DNA of 64,000 nt from Lunularia cruciata. Lineage: Eukaryota; Streptophyta; Marchantiopsida; Lunulariales; Lunulariaceae. The notes beneath the pieces were generated by a model. The model did no database searches and had not been told where the DNA came from. It saw nothing but the letters and a program-made list of their open reading frames with translations. Location of the stretch: the NCBI GenBank assembly GCA_948567375.1, contig OX419756.1, positions 34,424,333-34,488,332 on the forward strand, read 5' to 3'. A program made the translations under genes and the position numbers. The stretch's first letter is position 1; each line of letters starts with the position of its first letter. This document shows positions 23,146 to 33,598 of this stretch, in pieces.

Positions 23146-23202
23146 TGGACCAATTGGCTAGAGCACCAATCTAATAAGCAAAAATCTAGGGTTCAAACAT
23201 TA
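23146..23202 (+). repeat. tRNA-like sequence, possible SINE head or tRNA pseudogene
   Basis: TGGACCAATTGGCTAGAGC resembles an A box and D-arm of a tRNA. CTAATAA resembles an anticodon loop with AAT. GGTTCAAAC at 23190-23198 is a B box. The A-to-B spacing of about 44 bases fits a tRNA. The acceptor stem does not pair, so it is not a working tRNA. Whether it is a SINE head is unclear because no A-tail or target duplication was seen. Confidence 0.4.
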
Positions 23203-23280
23203 TTGCACACAATCCTAAAAGGTGGGTAGATTTTTCCTAACAAGTACCAAAAACTCAACTAAACTGGCTAGCCTTTCTAG

Positions 23281-23692
23281 CACTATAAAAGGCCAAAGAG
23301 AGAAATAGGAGAATGGAAGCTCACATTGGGACACTTGAATGACGGAAAACTCCAAATGCATAGTATGAGCTTTGGCTCTTGTATTTATAGGGAACATACA
23401 AGGCCCTTGAGAAGCTTCTCAAGAGGCTTCCTTGAGCCACTTTCTTGGAGTGCAAGCCAAGTTAGTTGGGAAGCTTCTCAAGAAGCTTCCTTCTAGAAGT
23501 CGCTTACTTGGCATGCAAGCTAAGCTAGTTGGAAGCTCCTAGAAGCTTCCTTATCAAAATAACTTACTTGGGGTGCAAAGCTAAGCTAGTTGGGAAGCTT
23601 CCTAGATACTTCTAGAATATTCTAGGCTAATTTGTCTAATTTTCTACTTTGCTAGCCCTACTAACATTGTTGCTAAACTCCATATTGTTACA
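23281..23692 (-). repeat. CV1 3' LTR
   Basis: Minus-strand start TGTAACAATATGG at 23692, preceded by the polypurine tract GGTGGAGGAATA (23693-23704). It contains TATAAATA near 23381-23390 and several GAAGCTTC/TTCTAGAA modules. The inner edge is diverged from the 5' LTR, so the boundary at 23281 is approximate. Confidence 0.8.
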
Positions 23693-23739
23693 TATTCCTC
23701 CACCGCTAGTTGGTGACGTCCTTGTTGCCAATGAAGCTT

Positions 23740-24195
23740 TGAACTCTTGGATGGCCAATTTTGCATTCTAGAGATGAGAAAGAGGTTCCCATGTGGCATC
23801 ATGAAGGGGATACCCTTTCCAAAGGACCTTGTACTCTGTATGTTGTTGACAGCCTTGTTAGATATGGCAATGCGTAAGGATATGATCAACTTTGTACTCC
23901 TCATGATCATTGATAGGGACAAGAGGAGGGAGAGGTTGGACTCAAGAGGAAAAGAAGAGGGGTTAGGAACAAAGGGTTTCAACTTGGAAACATGAAAGAT
24001 AAGATAGATGCGCCAATGACAATGCAAGGCAAGTCGATAAACAACAAGAGAGACAATTTGGGTGATATCAAAGGGTCCTATCCAATTAGGGACAAGTTTA
24101 CAAACTTGGGTATCAAGTGGGAAAGGTAGGTTATTGGATGAGAGCATGACCTTATCACCAACTTGAAAGTTGAGATCGCGGTGATGGTGATCCAC
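23740..24195 (-). pseudogene. CV1 integrase C-terminus and chromodomain
   Basis: The frame starts with LNFQVGDKVMLSSNNLPFP and VPNWIGPFDIT, the GPY/F-like module of integrase, and IYLIFHVSKLKPFVP. A frameshift follows, and then a chromodomain reads EYKVLWKGYPLHDATWEPL, with the conserved aromatic residues and the Trp-Glu-Pro signature. The chromodomain is thought to guide integration through histone marks in this group. One stop follows, before KLAI and the polypurine tract. Confidence 0.8.
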
Positions 24196-24376
24196 ATATT
24201 ATTTTTGTTGATTTTGAGCAACAAGGAGATGAGATTTGGCTTGTTGGAGGGATTAAAAGATGGTGGTCAAGAAGGTGGAAGTATGAGGGACATGAGACAA
24301 GGGAGGAGAAAGAGGGGAATCTGGAACAAGTGGGTCTTGGCCAAAATTGAAAGAAAGGAAAGAATCCGGTGCTTGC

Positions 24377-25206
24377 CTATTTAGAATTGTTGTATGTAAA
24401 CTCTACAACTGCAAGATATTCATCCCAATTGGTATAGTGAATGTTGACAAAGACACAAAGCATATCTTCCACGGTGCAATTTGCACATTCAATTTGTCCA
24501 TCAATTTGAGGATGATAGATTATGGACAAAGCAAGCTTGGTGCCAAGTATCTTGAAGAGTGCTTGCCAAAACTTTCTAGTGAAGCAAGGATCACGGTCAA
24601 AGATGAGTACATGCGGGATCCCATGATGCTTGAATATATTTTTGAAGTAGAGTTGCACCAAGGTTGGAGCATCCACAATATCAACTGTTGGTGCCAAATG
24701 GATATGCTTACTAAGCTTATCCACAAACACCACAATTGTTGTGTGACCTTGCTTTGTCTAGGGTCAGAAGGAGATGAGATCTAAGCTGACATGTTCCAAA
24801 CAAGTAGTTGGAATGGAGAGTGCTTGAAGCGTCCAGTTGGCTTTTGGTTACTGGTCTTGTTGCGTTGACAACTCTTACACGATCATACAAACTCTTGAAC
24901 ATCTTGTGCCATGTTGGGCCACCACCATTGGCATTGGAGGGTACCCAAGGTCTTGTCCACACCCATGTGACCAGCTATTGGTAAATCATGGGCTTCTTGA
25001 AGGCGCACAAGTCGGAGATCACCTTTGGCTAGAACATAGATCCGGTCCTCATGGAATAGGAGACCTTCCTTGAAGGAGAAGATGTTGTACTCCTTGTCAC
25101 ATGTTGTTAGACAACCATGTACCATTTGGAATAAGGGATCTTGTTGTAGAGCTGACGAAAACTTGTTATGGACCTTGGAGTCAATTGACACCGTCGTAAT
25201 TGCCAC
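24377..25206 (-). pseudogene. CV1 integrase core
   Basis: Minus-strand frames contain the zinc-binding part HDLPIAGHMGVDKTL and the KSCQRNK end, then the catalytic core MVFVDKLSKHIHLAPT, HGIPHVLIFDRDPCFTRKFW and HPQIDGQIE. The second Asp and the Glu of the DDE triad are visible. At least two frameshifts separate the zinc part from the core. Confidence 0.8.
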
Positions 25207-25239
25207 CGTGATGAGAAGGAAGAGACTTCAAATCAGTTC

Positions 25240-26507
25240 ATTGTGATAGAGCATCAGGGATGACATGGAATTGACCTGGTTTGTACTCAAGTTTGATGTC
25301 AAACAATTGGAGTTGCTCCTCCCATCAATGATGTCGACTCTTCATGTGTTCCAAGTGTAAGGTTTGCAACAATGGTTTGTGATCAGTTTACATGATCACT
25401 TGTTTCCCCAAGAGATAATGCCTCCACACCTTGGTGGCATATACCATTGCAAGTTGTTCTTAATCTCAAGCAGAGTAATTTCTTTCAACTATATTAGTTA
25501 GCAAGACACAAAGGCAATAGGATGTAGTCCATATGGGAATTCTTATTGCAACACGACCCCAATTGCAAAGTTAGAAGCATCAAAATCAACCACACAAGGT
25601 AGTTGAGGATCATATGGTTGAAAAATGGGTCTTGAAGACACCATATATTTCAACTTCTGGAATGCTTCTTCATGCTTGGTGGTCCATTGGGAGCTCAAGT
25701 TCTTCCACAAAAGGTCAGTCAATGGTGCAATCACATGAGCTTAATAGTGGATGACCTGTCAATAAAAATAGACCAATCCATTAAATGCGCATACTTCTAT
25801 AGCGTCCTTTGGAGTAGGCCAATTAGTAATGGCCTTGATTTTCTCCTCTTCCATCTTGATCCCCTCCGATGAGATCTTGTGATCCAAAAAGGTAACCTCC
25901 TTGTGCCAAAAGGTATAGTTTGACTTCTTGCAATAACATTTCCATTGTCGTAGTTGTCTTAAGACTTCTTGCACATGATTAATATGTTCTACCTCTATCT
26001 TGCTACAGATTAAGATATTGTCCAAGAACACCACCACGTATTGATCCAATAGTCCATCCAACACCCAATGCATCTGATCCATGAAGACTACTGGAGCATT
26101 AGTGAGCCCAAAGGTAGAACTCTCCACTCAAAATGCCCATACCTTGTGCAAAAGGCAATCTTTTGCACATCCTTCCTATCAATGGGGATTTTCCAATAGC
26201 AATTGCAAAGATCTAACTTGGAAAAGTATCATGCTCCACTCAATTGATCATTAATCCAAGGCAAGGGATATGCATTCTTCCCTATTTGCTTATTGAGCCC
26301 ATGGTAATCAATATAGAAATGAAGTCCTCCATCCTTCTTTGAAATGAATAGTACCGGTGCTCCTCAAGGAGAGGTACTATATTGTATGAAGTCCTTCTCC
26401 AACAACTCCATAAGTGTTGTTTTCAACTCTTCCAACTCCTTTGGTGAGAGCCAATAGATTGGTCTACTCACTAGAGTACTCCCTAGCAATAATTCAATTT
26501 GGCATAT
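25240..26507 (-). pseudogene. CV1 reverse transcriptase and RNase H
   Basis: RT segments on the minus strand: SRPIYWLSPKELEELK (near 26460), a decayed DGG...[10 protein letters not shown] segment, LTNAPVVFMDQMHWVLDGLL and the active-site box VVVFLDNILICSK. The usual FLDD is FLDN, so the second Asp is replaced by Asn. RNase H appears as PCVVDFDASNFAIGVVLQ at about 25543-25600. The N-terminal start of RT lies on the far side of LTR D at 30748-30892, so the RT gene is split by that insertion. Confidence 0.8.
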
Positions 26508-28493
26508 TGTGGTACCCATATTTTTAGTTTTTTTAAAAAGTTTTTTTTCTATTTTGAAGAAGTTTACAAACAAAGTTGTATTGAACCCCAAATAGCATTG
26601 GAAGGAGAAGAAATGTGTCTTTGTGTTGTAACCCAAAGAAAAGTGACTTTGTGTCAAATACAAAGTACTTTGATCAGATCTGTCAAAGTTGAACCCAAAG
26701 TAAGGAGAATTCACCTTGGGATGATCAACCCAATGCAAAGACAACATAACAGATTTCCTTCAGGTTGGAAATTCAAGAACAGTACCGCACACATAAATGG
26801 CTAATGAACAAGCGGGAGAAATTGACAATCACATGAGAAGTGCATGCAAAAGGTGTGATTTCCTAATAGACAATCTTTCAAAGAATGATTGAGAAACATT
26901 GAACTATAAAGTCAGGTTTTAAATCAAGAATGAGACAAATGACAAGTAAATTTCCTTTGCCTTTGCGGAGTCAACCAAAGGGGACCAAGGTAGAGGAGTG
27001 GTAGTGAGTGAAATTGTGAAGAATTCAAAGGACTTGAGAGTTGCACGTCCAAGAGAAGGGAGAATTGTCTTGCAAAAGCACATCACAAAGGAGAGTAGAA
27101 TGAGGGGAATCAGGAAGTACTCTACATTGGAAATGAGAATCCCAATGATTAGGAGTTAGATGTGATGGCTTGCATCAAAGTTCTTAGTAAAATGTGCATT
27201 ACTTTCCTTGCATGGAATTGGAACCTGAGTTTTCCAAATTTCATGGTAGAGATCACGACCAATAAATATGTAGATGGGCCGGTGACAGTGGAGAAGAGAG
27301 GCAATCCAGCTCAATGGACATAGTCAGATTGGAAGTTGGTGTTTGGAAGAGAGAGTGGAGCATGGAGCAACATTCTTGGGGAAGGGAGAAGTAGCAGAAG
27401 AAACCCAAGAGATCAGAGATTCTTTCACCTTGAAGCACACAAAGAATGGGTACAAGGTATTGAGACCCAGTGCAAAGAAGCATCATAGGCACAATGATGG
27501 CTCTGTTCAAATCCAAGCGCACCACCGATGTGACGAAGCAACAGGTGGTGTTCTTCCACAAGATGTTTGCAAGAGAACCAATCAATTGGGCAAAGTGTTT
27601 GTATCAACAAACCAAGTAGATGGTGCTGAATTGGAGGACAGTGACACCACCACATTACTTTGTGCCTTTTGCATCACACTTATACCTTGGGCTGAACCTG
27701 TTAAGAAGCAAGGAGAAGAAGAAGATCATCTTGCATTTCCATCCTGATCTATGACAAGAAGCCAATGACGAGGAGCAACAGTATATTTGGCAATTAAGAA
27801 GTAATGACAATCATTATGCAAGAACAGTACAGGATCGGAAGATGCCCCTGCCAAGCAAGAAGAAGAGAAATAGAATTGAGGTGGAGAGCCAGCTAGTGCA
27901 GCTCCAAAAATTGAGAAGAATCGGGCAAAGAAAAGAGAAGCAAGTCCAATTGGTCATGCCTGCAAAGGAAGTCAAGTCAGAAGAAGAAGAGTCCGCGTCA
28001 AAAATATTGGAGGAAGAAGAGGTGGAGTTGAACCTACAAAGCAAAGAATCCAATGAAGATAGCAAGGGTGAACCCAAGGTACAGCAAGATCAAGAGAAGG
28101 AGATGTCTCTGCAAGAAGAAATTGAGCGGCAGGATGCAAAAGAAGAAATAATGGCCGAGTTAGCAATTGAGGCAGAAGAAGGATTGGTGGTAGAGACAAG
28201 GTACTACACACCAAAAGGAAAAGGTGTGCAGGTGGCCTGTCGGATCATCAATTTGGTTGATGAGGAGAGTTCAACGGACAAGGAGTCATTGATAATACGA
28301 AGATCCTGACTTTGTATTAAGACCTTGGGTTTGGAAGAAAGGCATCCAATTGCTGCAATCACTAAAGAGAAGGTAGTAGAAGAAGCCAGATGTGAGGAAG
28401 TAGAGTATCTTTGGGATGTGGTATGTCTTCTATTATTGCAGATAGAGAAGGAGAAGAAGGAGATGCAACACAGATATCCCAACGTATAGATAG

Positions 28494-28916
28494 TGTAACA
28501 ATATGGAGTTTAGCAACAAAGTTAGTCAAGCTCACAAAGTAGCACATAAGACAAATTAGCCTAGAATACTCCAAAAGTATCTAGGACTTCTTGGGAAGCT
28601 TCCTAGCTAGCTTAGCTTGCACCTCAAGTAAGTAGCTTCTAGAAGGAAGCTTCTAGAAGCTTCCAACTAGCTTAGCTTGCACGCCAAGTAGGTGGCTTCT
28701 AGAAGGAAGCTTCTTGAGAAGCTTCCTAGTTAACTTGGCTTGCACTCTAAGAAAGCGGCTTGAGGAAGCTTCTTGAGAAGCTTCTCAAGGGCCTTTTATG
28801 CTACCTATAAATACCAAAGCCAAAGCTCATGCTAGGCATTTGGAGTTTTCTCTCATTTGAGTGTCCCAATGTGAGTTCCATTCTACTATTTCTCTCCTCG
28901 GATTTAGTCTTTTACA
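28494..28916 (+). mobile_element. CV1-family solo LTR nested in copy D
   Basis: Starts TGTAACAATATGGAG and ends AGTCTTTTACA, matching the CV1 LTRs in the opposite orientation. Flanks GATAG (28489-28493) and GATAA (28917-28921) are a 5-bp target duplication with one change. TATAAATA is at 28806-28813. Upstream it holds about three tandem modules of roughly 75 bp with GAAGCTTC and TTCTAGAA palindromes. Confidence 0.92.
28635..28786 (+). promoter_or_regulatory. Heat-shock-element array in CV1 LTR
   Basis: gGAAgcTTCtaGAAgcTTCc at 28645-28664 is a perfect four-unit heat shock element (alternating nGAAn and nTTCn). Further gapped arrays follow at about 28700-28725 and 28764-28785, and TTCtaGAA lies at 28637-28644. 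The array ends about 20 bp before TATAAATA. The same perfect 20-mer is in the CV1 5' LTR at 32926-32945. Confidence 0.7.
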
Positions 28917-30747
28917 GATAATGTTGCATGTGCTAGAGAGATTAGAATCTGAGAATCTAAAGTTGAAGGAGTATGATCCAAGGAGAGGAGGAACAAGAAA
29001 CACTACAAATCAATGCAGTGTTGCAAAAGAAAATCAACAACAATCTACAAGAGAAGTTTGAGAAGCAGGGGAGAGAGTTGGTGGTAAAAGTGAAGGAGAA
29101 TACGCAAGAAAGACTTTGGGTGGAGAAGTAACAAGCTGAAGTGAAAGCGGAGCAAGAGAAGAGCAAAGACATGATGGAAGCTAAGAAAGAAGAGTTTGAC
29201 GTATTCCAAAAAAAGGTAGAAAAGAAGACAACAGCTTGGCAGTGGGAATTTGCTAAGGAAGATCAAGAAGAAGGAAGGCTAAGAGATCTGGTGCAGATGT
29301 TAGAGGTGAAGATGGACCAATATGTGAAGGAATTGGAGGATCATACAATTGACTATGAGGAGGAGTTGAAACTCAACAAAGTTGTGATGGAGGAAGAACA
29401 ACAAAGGAGGCAATTGGAGGATTCACTTGAAGGAGCAATCGTGGAATTGAAGGTGAAGTTAACCACGAAAGCCAAGGTGAGAATGGAAGAATTGCGGTTA
29501 CATGAATTACAATTTCTAGTGCAAGAGACTTGCAGTAAGAATGCCAAGAACAAGGATTTGAATGCCTTGTTGATCAGTCTTGGAACTTGGGTTGATAGGA
29601 AGATGATAGATGTAGAGAATAACATTTCTATAGGACTCGGGTTGATTAAGTTAGAGCTAGAAAGTCTTCAAAATATTGTGTATATCAGACCCAAAGTAAG
29701 AGAGGCAGGAGTGCAAGTGTCTTCAGATTTGACACTTGACACTTTAGAGAAGAGTGAGTCAGGAGATAAAGAGTTAGATAGATTACCCATGAGTGCAATT
29801 GTAATTCAAAGTGAGAAAGTGATAGAGACAACAAAGGAATTAGTAGAATTAGATAGACTCAGAGTACAAGAGATGAAGGGGTATTCTTTGGGTTTGGAAG
29901 CCAAAGTAGAGGTAGACATTAAAGTAGATTCAGACAATTTTTGGGATAGGAAGAGGCAGATATGAAGCAATGCATTGTTATTTTGGATCTACAGGTTGTT
30001 AGAGGTGGTCAGGAAGCAGTTTAGGGAGTTAGATAACTTTCAAAGAATTTGCCTATTTAAAAGAGGCATTTTTAGTGTGATGTTGAGTAGTATTCATTTT
30101 CCTAAGAATAGATAAAGCAAAGTGTTGTGAAGCAATGCTCATTAAGCTCAAGCAACACTTGAGCTTAATTTTGAGTATCAACTGTGTGTGTGTGTGCTTG
30201 TGAGTGTTGAGAGAATTCTAAAGTGCAAGTCAATGTGCTTGTTGGGATTTTAGATTCCACAGTGTTGATCTTCATTCTATGTGTTTGATCTTGAGTGAAG
30301 TGCAATTAGAGCAATGTCTTGATAGATTTGAAAGGAATTCTAGTGTTGGTAGTATTTTGCATTTGTGAGTGCAACACTGAGTTGATGTGAAGCAATTTTG
30401 ATTGAGGAAGTTGTGCCTTTAGTGGAAGGGTGGAACACAATTCTAAGGCAAAGTCATTTTGCAGTGAAGTGTTATTTTTGGAAGAGATTGAAACATCACA
30501 ATCAAGATTGTTTGGAAAGTTTTAATGGACTTGTGATTAAGGAATGTTACTTTGTGACAAGACTACAAGTCAGTGCTTGTTACTCTCTTCTAAGTGTGGT
30601 TTCTACCTGAGATATTAAAAATGCAACCAAGAAGAATTGAGATTGTTATTGTTTGCTTTGTATTTGACCAATCCTAAATTGTATCTCTCCGATAATGAAC
30701 TTTACTTACTCAATTATCATAAGAGTGATATTTTCCGAGTTGTCACA

Positions 30748-30892
30748 CATACCACGACCAAAGGGTAATCCCTTTGGCAGATCATCCAGATAAACATCCG
30801 CAAACTCTTGAACTATTTGATCAACCATTGCTTGATGAGGCTCTTGGCCCTCCTTAGATTGTCGTTGTGCAGTCTGCTTGATCCACACTACA
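30748..30892 (-). pseudogene. CV1 pol, segment upstream of LTR D
   Basis: Minus-strand frame with MVDQIVQEFADVYLDDLPKG, the typical chromovirus sequence just before RT. It breaks at the insertion point of LTR D and resumes at 26507. Confidence 0.8.
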
Positions 30893-31081
30893 AAAATGGA
30901 CTTATCTTCCTCCAAAGCTTGCTCTATGGCTCCTTCACCAACAAACTTCCCATCTAGGGACTCATCTTTCTTCAAAGCTTGCTCCATGGCTACTTTCTTG
31001 GCAAACTTCCCATCTTGGGACTCATCTTCCTTTAAGGTTTTCTCTTTTGCTACCTTCTTGACAAACTTCCCATTCTAGGAT
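30893..31081 (-). repeat. Three tandem 60-bp coding repeats between CV1 PR and RT
   Basis: On the minus strand the frame reads three copies of a 20-residue unit: NGKFVKKVAKEKTLKEDE, SQDGKFAKKVAMEQALKKDE and SLDGKFVGEGAIEQALEEDK. They are charged and probably helical. They lie between the protease and RT, where chromoviruses usually have a short linker. Confidence 0.75.
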
Positions 31082-31170
31082 TGACTATTCTTAGATGTCT
31101 TACTCAGAGGTGCCAGACAACCTAATTAGAAATTCTTACCTTGGTGTTGTACTTGAATTTGTCATTCGTT

Positions 31171-31446
31171 CTAACCAAATTGAACCTTATGATGTTCAAG
31201 CCAAAGTAGTCTTAGAATAATATCATAGTGCAGAGGTGCCACTACAAACCTCATACACTCCAAATAGTCATCTCCAATCTTGAAGGTAATAGGATGCAAG
31301 GTACGGAATGCAAAACCCTTTCTACTATCCGCCATCATCAATCTACTTCCAATTACTAGCTTGATTGGTATACCCAATTCTTTTTCTACTTGCATAAACA
31401 TGCAATTCTTTGAAATTCTAGAATCAACCAAAATCCTACATCCCAA
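31171..31446 (-). pseudogene. CV1 aspartic protease
   Basis: The minus-strand frame reads ILVDSRISKNCMFMQVEKEL, then MADSRKG and ECMRFVVAPLHYDIILRLLW. The usual active-site DSGAS is DSRIS, so the Gly is replaced by Arg. The closing GMPWL-type block is altered too. This copy is therefore inactive. Confidence 0.8.
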
Positions 31447-31599
31447 TTAGATATCATACCTTGCAAGTGAAGCAAACTTGCATAGGTTGAGCCTTCAATT
31501 CCTTTAGAACTAATCAAGCTCCCAATAGGCTGCTCAAAATCTTCTATTAGGTTTCCTTGTTTCCTTGATCATTCCGCTCTACAAACTCCATTTGAGCAA

Positions 31600-32340
31600 C
31601 TTATCAAGGTCACCCATTCTTAAGTGGACATTCAACAATGTGATGTACAACCTGACAACAATAATGACAACCACCATTATGTTGCAATCTTTCTCTATCC
31701 GCTATACCAAGTAGTCTCTGTTGGATAGCAGTAATCTCCATTGGCATCGGTTCCTCCACCCGTGCATAGTGTAATGGTAGGCTTTGTGTAGGTTGAGGTC
31801 AAGACCAAGTTGTTGCAACCAAGGAATCAAAGCGCTCAACCAATTGCATGGCTTCTTCCACATTTTGTGGTTCCTGCATGGTCACTTCCAATTTGGTTTG
31901 TGACTTCAAGCCCCTCACAAATTGATCCAAAACTTCACCTTCTTGTATATCTGGAATCTGCATGGTGATATTCTGAAATTGCATTATGTAGCTCATTACA
32001 GAGCCAATCTACTTCCACTCCACCAATTTATCTTGTGCGGCTTGGTGACATTTATAGTTTGAAATCAACCGAGTATTACCTTCTTGAATTCTGCCCATGT
32101 TAAGATTGGTGCAACAATTTGTTGTTTAGCTCGCTCCACTCAGAATTGCCACCAAAGTTTTGCCACGCCATCCAATTGGCTAGAAGCCAAGAGAATCTCT
32201 TTCCATTCATCTTGAAGATTGGTAGCTTCAAAGTAACATTTGTAGTCAAACACAAAATTCTCCACTATGCCCAAAAGATTCTTACCTTCAAACACCTTGG
32301 GTTTTGGACATTGGATTTAATCTTGTCTATCTCAAATTAG
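31600..32340 (-). pseudogene. CV1 gag with zinc knuckle
   Basis: Minus strand: the gag core includes IQEGEVLDQFVRGLKSQTK and a following MQEPQNVEEAMQLVERFDS. A CX2CX4HX4C zinc knuckle, CHYCCQVVHHIVEC, lies at about 31620-31665. Upstream, the N-terminal part towards 32340 is badly broken. This is the usual order for a chromovirus Gag. Confidence 0.75.
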
Positions 32341-32717
32341 TGCTTTCTCTATGTGCCCTTGTCATTGTTGGGCTCATTCATCCAACAATTGAGTAAGGTG
32401 CAAGATTTTTTGTTGCATAGTAATGATAACATTTGATATTGCTACTATGGCTACTACTCTATCTCTCTACTCTATCTCTCTACTAATAACTCCTAATTTA
32501 TCTAATTTATTAACACATAGATGCAACACATCCACCGTTCTCCATAAGTTACAACCAGAAGTATCAAGGGTTTCTCATACAAGGTGATAATATATAGAAA
32601 ATCTTGTCCAAAGTGCAAGGTGATGAATTGTGTGAACCAATGCTTGGGTAGTTCTTGGACACAAAAATCCCAATGGTTTGGTGGAAGTGGATTTGGTGGC
32701 CATCCATCCCATTTCTT

Positions 32718-32729
32718 GCTCTGATACCA
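32718..32729 (-). promoter_or_regulatory. CV1 primer-binding site (initiator tRNA-Met)
   Basis: On the minus strand TGGTATCAGAGC, one base after the 5' LTR end CTTCTACA. This is the classical complement of the initiator tRNA-Met 3' end and fixes the LTR boundary at 32731. Confidence 0.93.
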
Positions 32730-32730
32730 A

Positions 32731-33098
32731 TGTAGAAGACCAAGACCGAGGAGAGAAATAAGAGAATGGAAGCTCACATTGGGACACTTGAATGAGGGAA
32801 AACTCCAAATGCCTAGCATGAGCTTTGGCTCTTGTATTTATAGGGAGCATACAAGGCCCTTGAGAAGCTTCTCAAGAAAGCTTCCTTCTAGAAGTTGTTT
32901 ACTTGGTGTGCAAGCTAAGCTAGTTGGAAGCTTCTAGAAGCTTCCTTCTAGAAGTTACCTACTTGGAGTGCAAGCTAAGCTTACCAAGAAGCTCCCCAAG
33001 AAGATTTCTAGATACTTTTGGAATATTCTAGGCTAATTTGTCTTATTTGCTACTTTGTTAGCACTACTAAAATCATTGCTAAACTCCATATTGTTACA
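32731..33098 (-). repeat. CV1 5' LTR (368 bp)
   Basis: Minus strand: starts TGTAACAATATGG at 33098 and ends GTCTTCTACA at 32731. TATAAATA is at 32842-32835. A perfect heat shock element lies at 32926-32945 and extra TTCTAGAAG modules follow. Confidence 0.9.
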
Positions 33099-33598
33099 AT
33101 GGATTTAAATGTACCAAATCCTCACCCTTTCAACACGCAAATAGAAATCAGTTATGTAGTTAGACCAAAAGGGATGTTTAGGGATTTTGTAGTCCAGAAT
33201 TTTGGTGAGGAATATTATCAATGAGTGATAGCTTCTAAGGGCCTAATGGTAGTCCATATAGTTTGTGCTCCAACCCAAGTGATCATTCTAACCATCTATT
33301 GAAGTAGCAAATAGCAATTGAACATTGGCCATGTGTAGGAATCATGGATCCGCAATTGTAGGAGTTGATGCAAGGAATGTAGGGGATGTTGAAACAAGTT
33401 TAGGTGTATAATGGATGGAGAAAGAAAGTAGTGAAAACTAGTCAATGGAAGATCTTTAGGGATAAAGGAAGATCACAAAGGCAAGAGTTGCCTCTGTATG
33501 TCATAAGGAATACATCTATTGGTAAGACAGATAGATGTTTCATGGGTCTAATAAGAGAAGTCTAGAGTGCCTAACTCAATAAAAAAATTACTGAGAAA

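Larger units (their letters stand above)
27100..29965 (+). pseudogene. BL LTR-encoded protein, copy D
   Basis: Begins at the conserved ATG at 27100. The N-terminal domain reads DVMACIKVL, ITFLAWNWNLSFP and KRGNPAQW, then breaks near 27330. An acidic linker lies at 27842-28309. The coiled-coil part is split by a solo LTR (28494-28916) and continues at 29141-29965, with the C-terminal LLISLGTWVDRKMIDVENN and SSDLTLDTLEKSESGDKELD. The last 274 codons are open. The conservation with B and C over the AWNWN block is obvious despite strong CpG loss. Function unknown. Confidence 0.65.
26508..30747 (+). mobile_element. BL solo LTR, copy D (4.24 kb with nested LTR)
   Basis: Starts TGTGGTACCCATATTTTT and ends GAGTTGTCACA, as the other copies do. 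The flanks CATAT (26503-26507) and CATAC (30748-30752) are a 5-bp target duplication with one change, which is decisive for solo-LTR status and for the exact ends. It interrupts the CV1 pol frame between LPKGLPFGRG and SRPIYWLSPKE. It contains a CV1-family solo LTR at 28494-28916, so without that it is about 3.8 kb. CpG is nearly gone, so it is old. Confidence 0.92.
23281..33098 (-). mobile_element. CV1 chromovirus, minus strand, split by BL solo LTR D
   Basis: Near-complete Ty3 chromovirus of about 5.6 kb once the nested 4.24-kb LTR D is discounted. Order on the minus strand: 5' LTR (32731-33098), primer-binding site, gag with zinc knuckle, PR, tandem-repeat linker, RT, RNase H, INT, chromodomain, polypurine tract, 3' LTR (23281-23692). 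All coding parts carry stops. The left edge of the 3' LTR is blurred, and no target duplication is evident (right flank ATGGA). Confidence 0.85.

Noticed and set aside
23146..23202. Functional tRNA-Ile gene
   Set aside because: The acceptor stem and parts of the anticodon stem do not pair.
26508..30747. BL copy D as a DNA transposon with TGTG...CACA inverted ends
   Set aside because: The inverted similarity stops after 4-5 bases, and copy C joins a retroviral-type pol and polypurine tract.
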